From Pseudomonadota bacterium (GTDB taxonomy: Bacteria; Pseudomonadota; Alphaproteobacteria; RF32; CAG-239), in NCBI GenBank assembly GCA_021617435.1, contig JAJWCP010000075.1, forward strand, positions 1 to 5,622: DNA of 5,622 bases. Reading direction: 5' to 3'. Within the stretch, counting starts at the first letter, position 1; the number at the start of each line of letters is the position of its first letter. The translations under genes and the position numbers were made by a program. The notes below the pieces were generated by a model. That model saw only the letters and a program-made list of their open reading frames with translations, was not told the origin of the DNA and did not search any database. This document shows positions 5,064 to 5,622 of this stretch, in pieces.

Positions 5064-5372
5064 TTAAAGTAAAAAGTTATCTGCCAGTATAACAGCAAGC
5101 GGAACAAGCGCCGCAATATATGCTTTTTTATAATTTTTATTCCATGTCATAACGGCGTAATAGGTAGGAAGCAGCATGATTGCTAACCACAGCGCTGAGA
5201 CAAGAAGCACTACATAAAAATTATATTCGTACCATAAATGATGGTTAAAGAATTTAAAATTATCTTTCTGTGCTAAGTCAATACGTAAAATCACAGTAAA
5301 CCCATGAGCAACTAACACATTGAATGTACAAAACAAGGCAAAAGTAATATTTTTAATTTTGTTCATAATCAA
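5064..5372 (-). CDS. Small three-helix membrane protein, unrecognised
   Basis: A 102-residue hydrophobic protein with three likely transmembrane segments at about residues 8-28, 52-73 and 84-101. A polar, aromatic stretch (KDNFKFFNHHLWYEYN) lies between the first two, and a basic loop (WNKNYKK) between the second and third. It ends almost directly after the third helix. I recognise no family and see no catalytic motif. The start is chosen as TTG at 5372 because GGAG (5382-5379) is 6 nt upstream; an ATG at 5366 would give 100 residues with a 12-nt spacer. It begins only 12 nt after the stop of the gene at 5385, so the two are probably one leftward operon. Its stop overlaps by 2 bp the stop of a start-less plus-strand frame ending at 5067. 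Confidence 0.7.
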   Translation of the reverse strand: MIMNKIKNITFALFCTFNVLVAHGFTVILRIDLAQKDNFKFFNHHLWYEYNFYVVLLVSALWLAIMLLPTYYAVMTWNKNYKKAYIAALVPLAVILADNFLL

Positions 5373-5384
5373 CCATCACTCCGG

Positions 5385-5622
5385 CTAATAATCAATCAAC
5401 ACATTTTCTTGCATATATTTGTTATAGCTTTTTCTGACATCATTATTAAAAAAGAACATCATAAGCGCAATAACCACCAAAACAGCAAGTGTATAAAGTT
5501 TCCATTTTTCAGCCGGTAAAAACGTAACTGATTGCAACATTAAAAACAGCGCAATTTGCACCAACAACCAGAGCTTAACATAACCATACGGCGGATTACT
5601 GTACATAAAAATATCGTATGCC
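5385..5622 (-). CDS. C-terminal part of a membrane protein, truncated by the window edge
   Basis: The first ATG (5606-5604) would give 73 residues, but no Shine-Dalgarno precedes it and the frame stays open to the window edge, adding A-Y-D-I-F ahead of that methionine. I therefore treat the gene as partial, with its true start to the right of the window. The visible part has two hydrophobic helices, at about residues 10-30 and 37-54 counted from the ATG, split by a short PAEKWK turn. A charged tail, NNDVRKSYNKYMQENVLIDY, follows and is likely cytoplasmic by the positive-inside rule. No family is recognised. It lies 12 nt upstream of the other small membrane-protein gene on the same strand. 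Confidence 0.6.
   Translation of the reverse strand, partial: AYDIFMYSNPPYGYVKLWLLVQIALFLMLQSVTFLPAEKWKLYTLAVLVVIALMMFFFNNDVRKSYNKYMQENVLIDY

Noticed and set aside
4824..5072. Plus-strand 82-codon proline- and cysteine-rich frame
   Set aside because: It looks like the complement of the Gly/Pro-rich minus-strand frame, has no Shine-Dalgarno, and resembles no known protein.

Overview
The window carries a complete-looking NAD salvage operon on the plus strand, set behind a thioredoxin reductase gene and followed by a group of small membrane-protein genes on the minus strand. TrxB is of the kind seen in Alphaproteobacteria (CATC redox centre, FGVSACATCDG and ICTG-type segments). The nadM promoter also has a CTTGAC-type -35 region common in that class. 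I therefore infer an alphaproteobacterium of moderate GC content, possibly host-associated. This rests on family resemblance recalled from memory, not on a search. I see no mobile element, CRISPR array, tRNA or rRNA.

Layout: trxB (13-960) ends in an intrinsic terminator (981-1012). A promoter (1015-1042) follows at once, then a structured leader of about 115 nt, then nadM (1166-1708). A second structured intergenic segment (1709-1799) precedes pncA (1800-2438). pncA overlaps pncB (2428-3894) by 11 bp, and pncB is followed 1 nt later by nadE (3896-4672). A strong terminator (4675-4729) closes the operon. From the right edge, two small membrane proteins are read leftward (5622-5385, cut by the window edge, and 5372-5064). 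Beyond them, 4719-5063 holds only weak candidate short ORFs.

The four operon genes form one pathway. PncA deamidates nicotinamide to nicotinate. The type 2 nicotinate phosphoribosyltransferase makes nicotinate mononucleotide. NadM (archaeal-type adenylyltransferase) and a stand-alone NadE synthetase domain finish NAD, either through NaAD or, less conventionally, through NMN.

The most interesting part is non-coding. The nadM leader and the nadM-pncA gap each contain a hairpin of the same architecture: a 5-bp outer stem, a 2-nt 5' bulge, an inner stem, and a loop carrying the identical 11-mer AGGGCTTATAA. In both, the loop GGCUU can pair with a downstream (A/G)AGCC. The second copy sits directly upstream of the pncA Shine-Dalgarno. 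The first is followed by a terminator-like hairpin that contains the nadM Shine-Dalgarno. This looks like a duplicated cis-regulatory RNA, perhaps a riboswitch, controlling NAD salvage. I do not recognise it as a known class, and the ligand is unknown.
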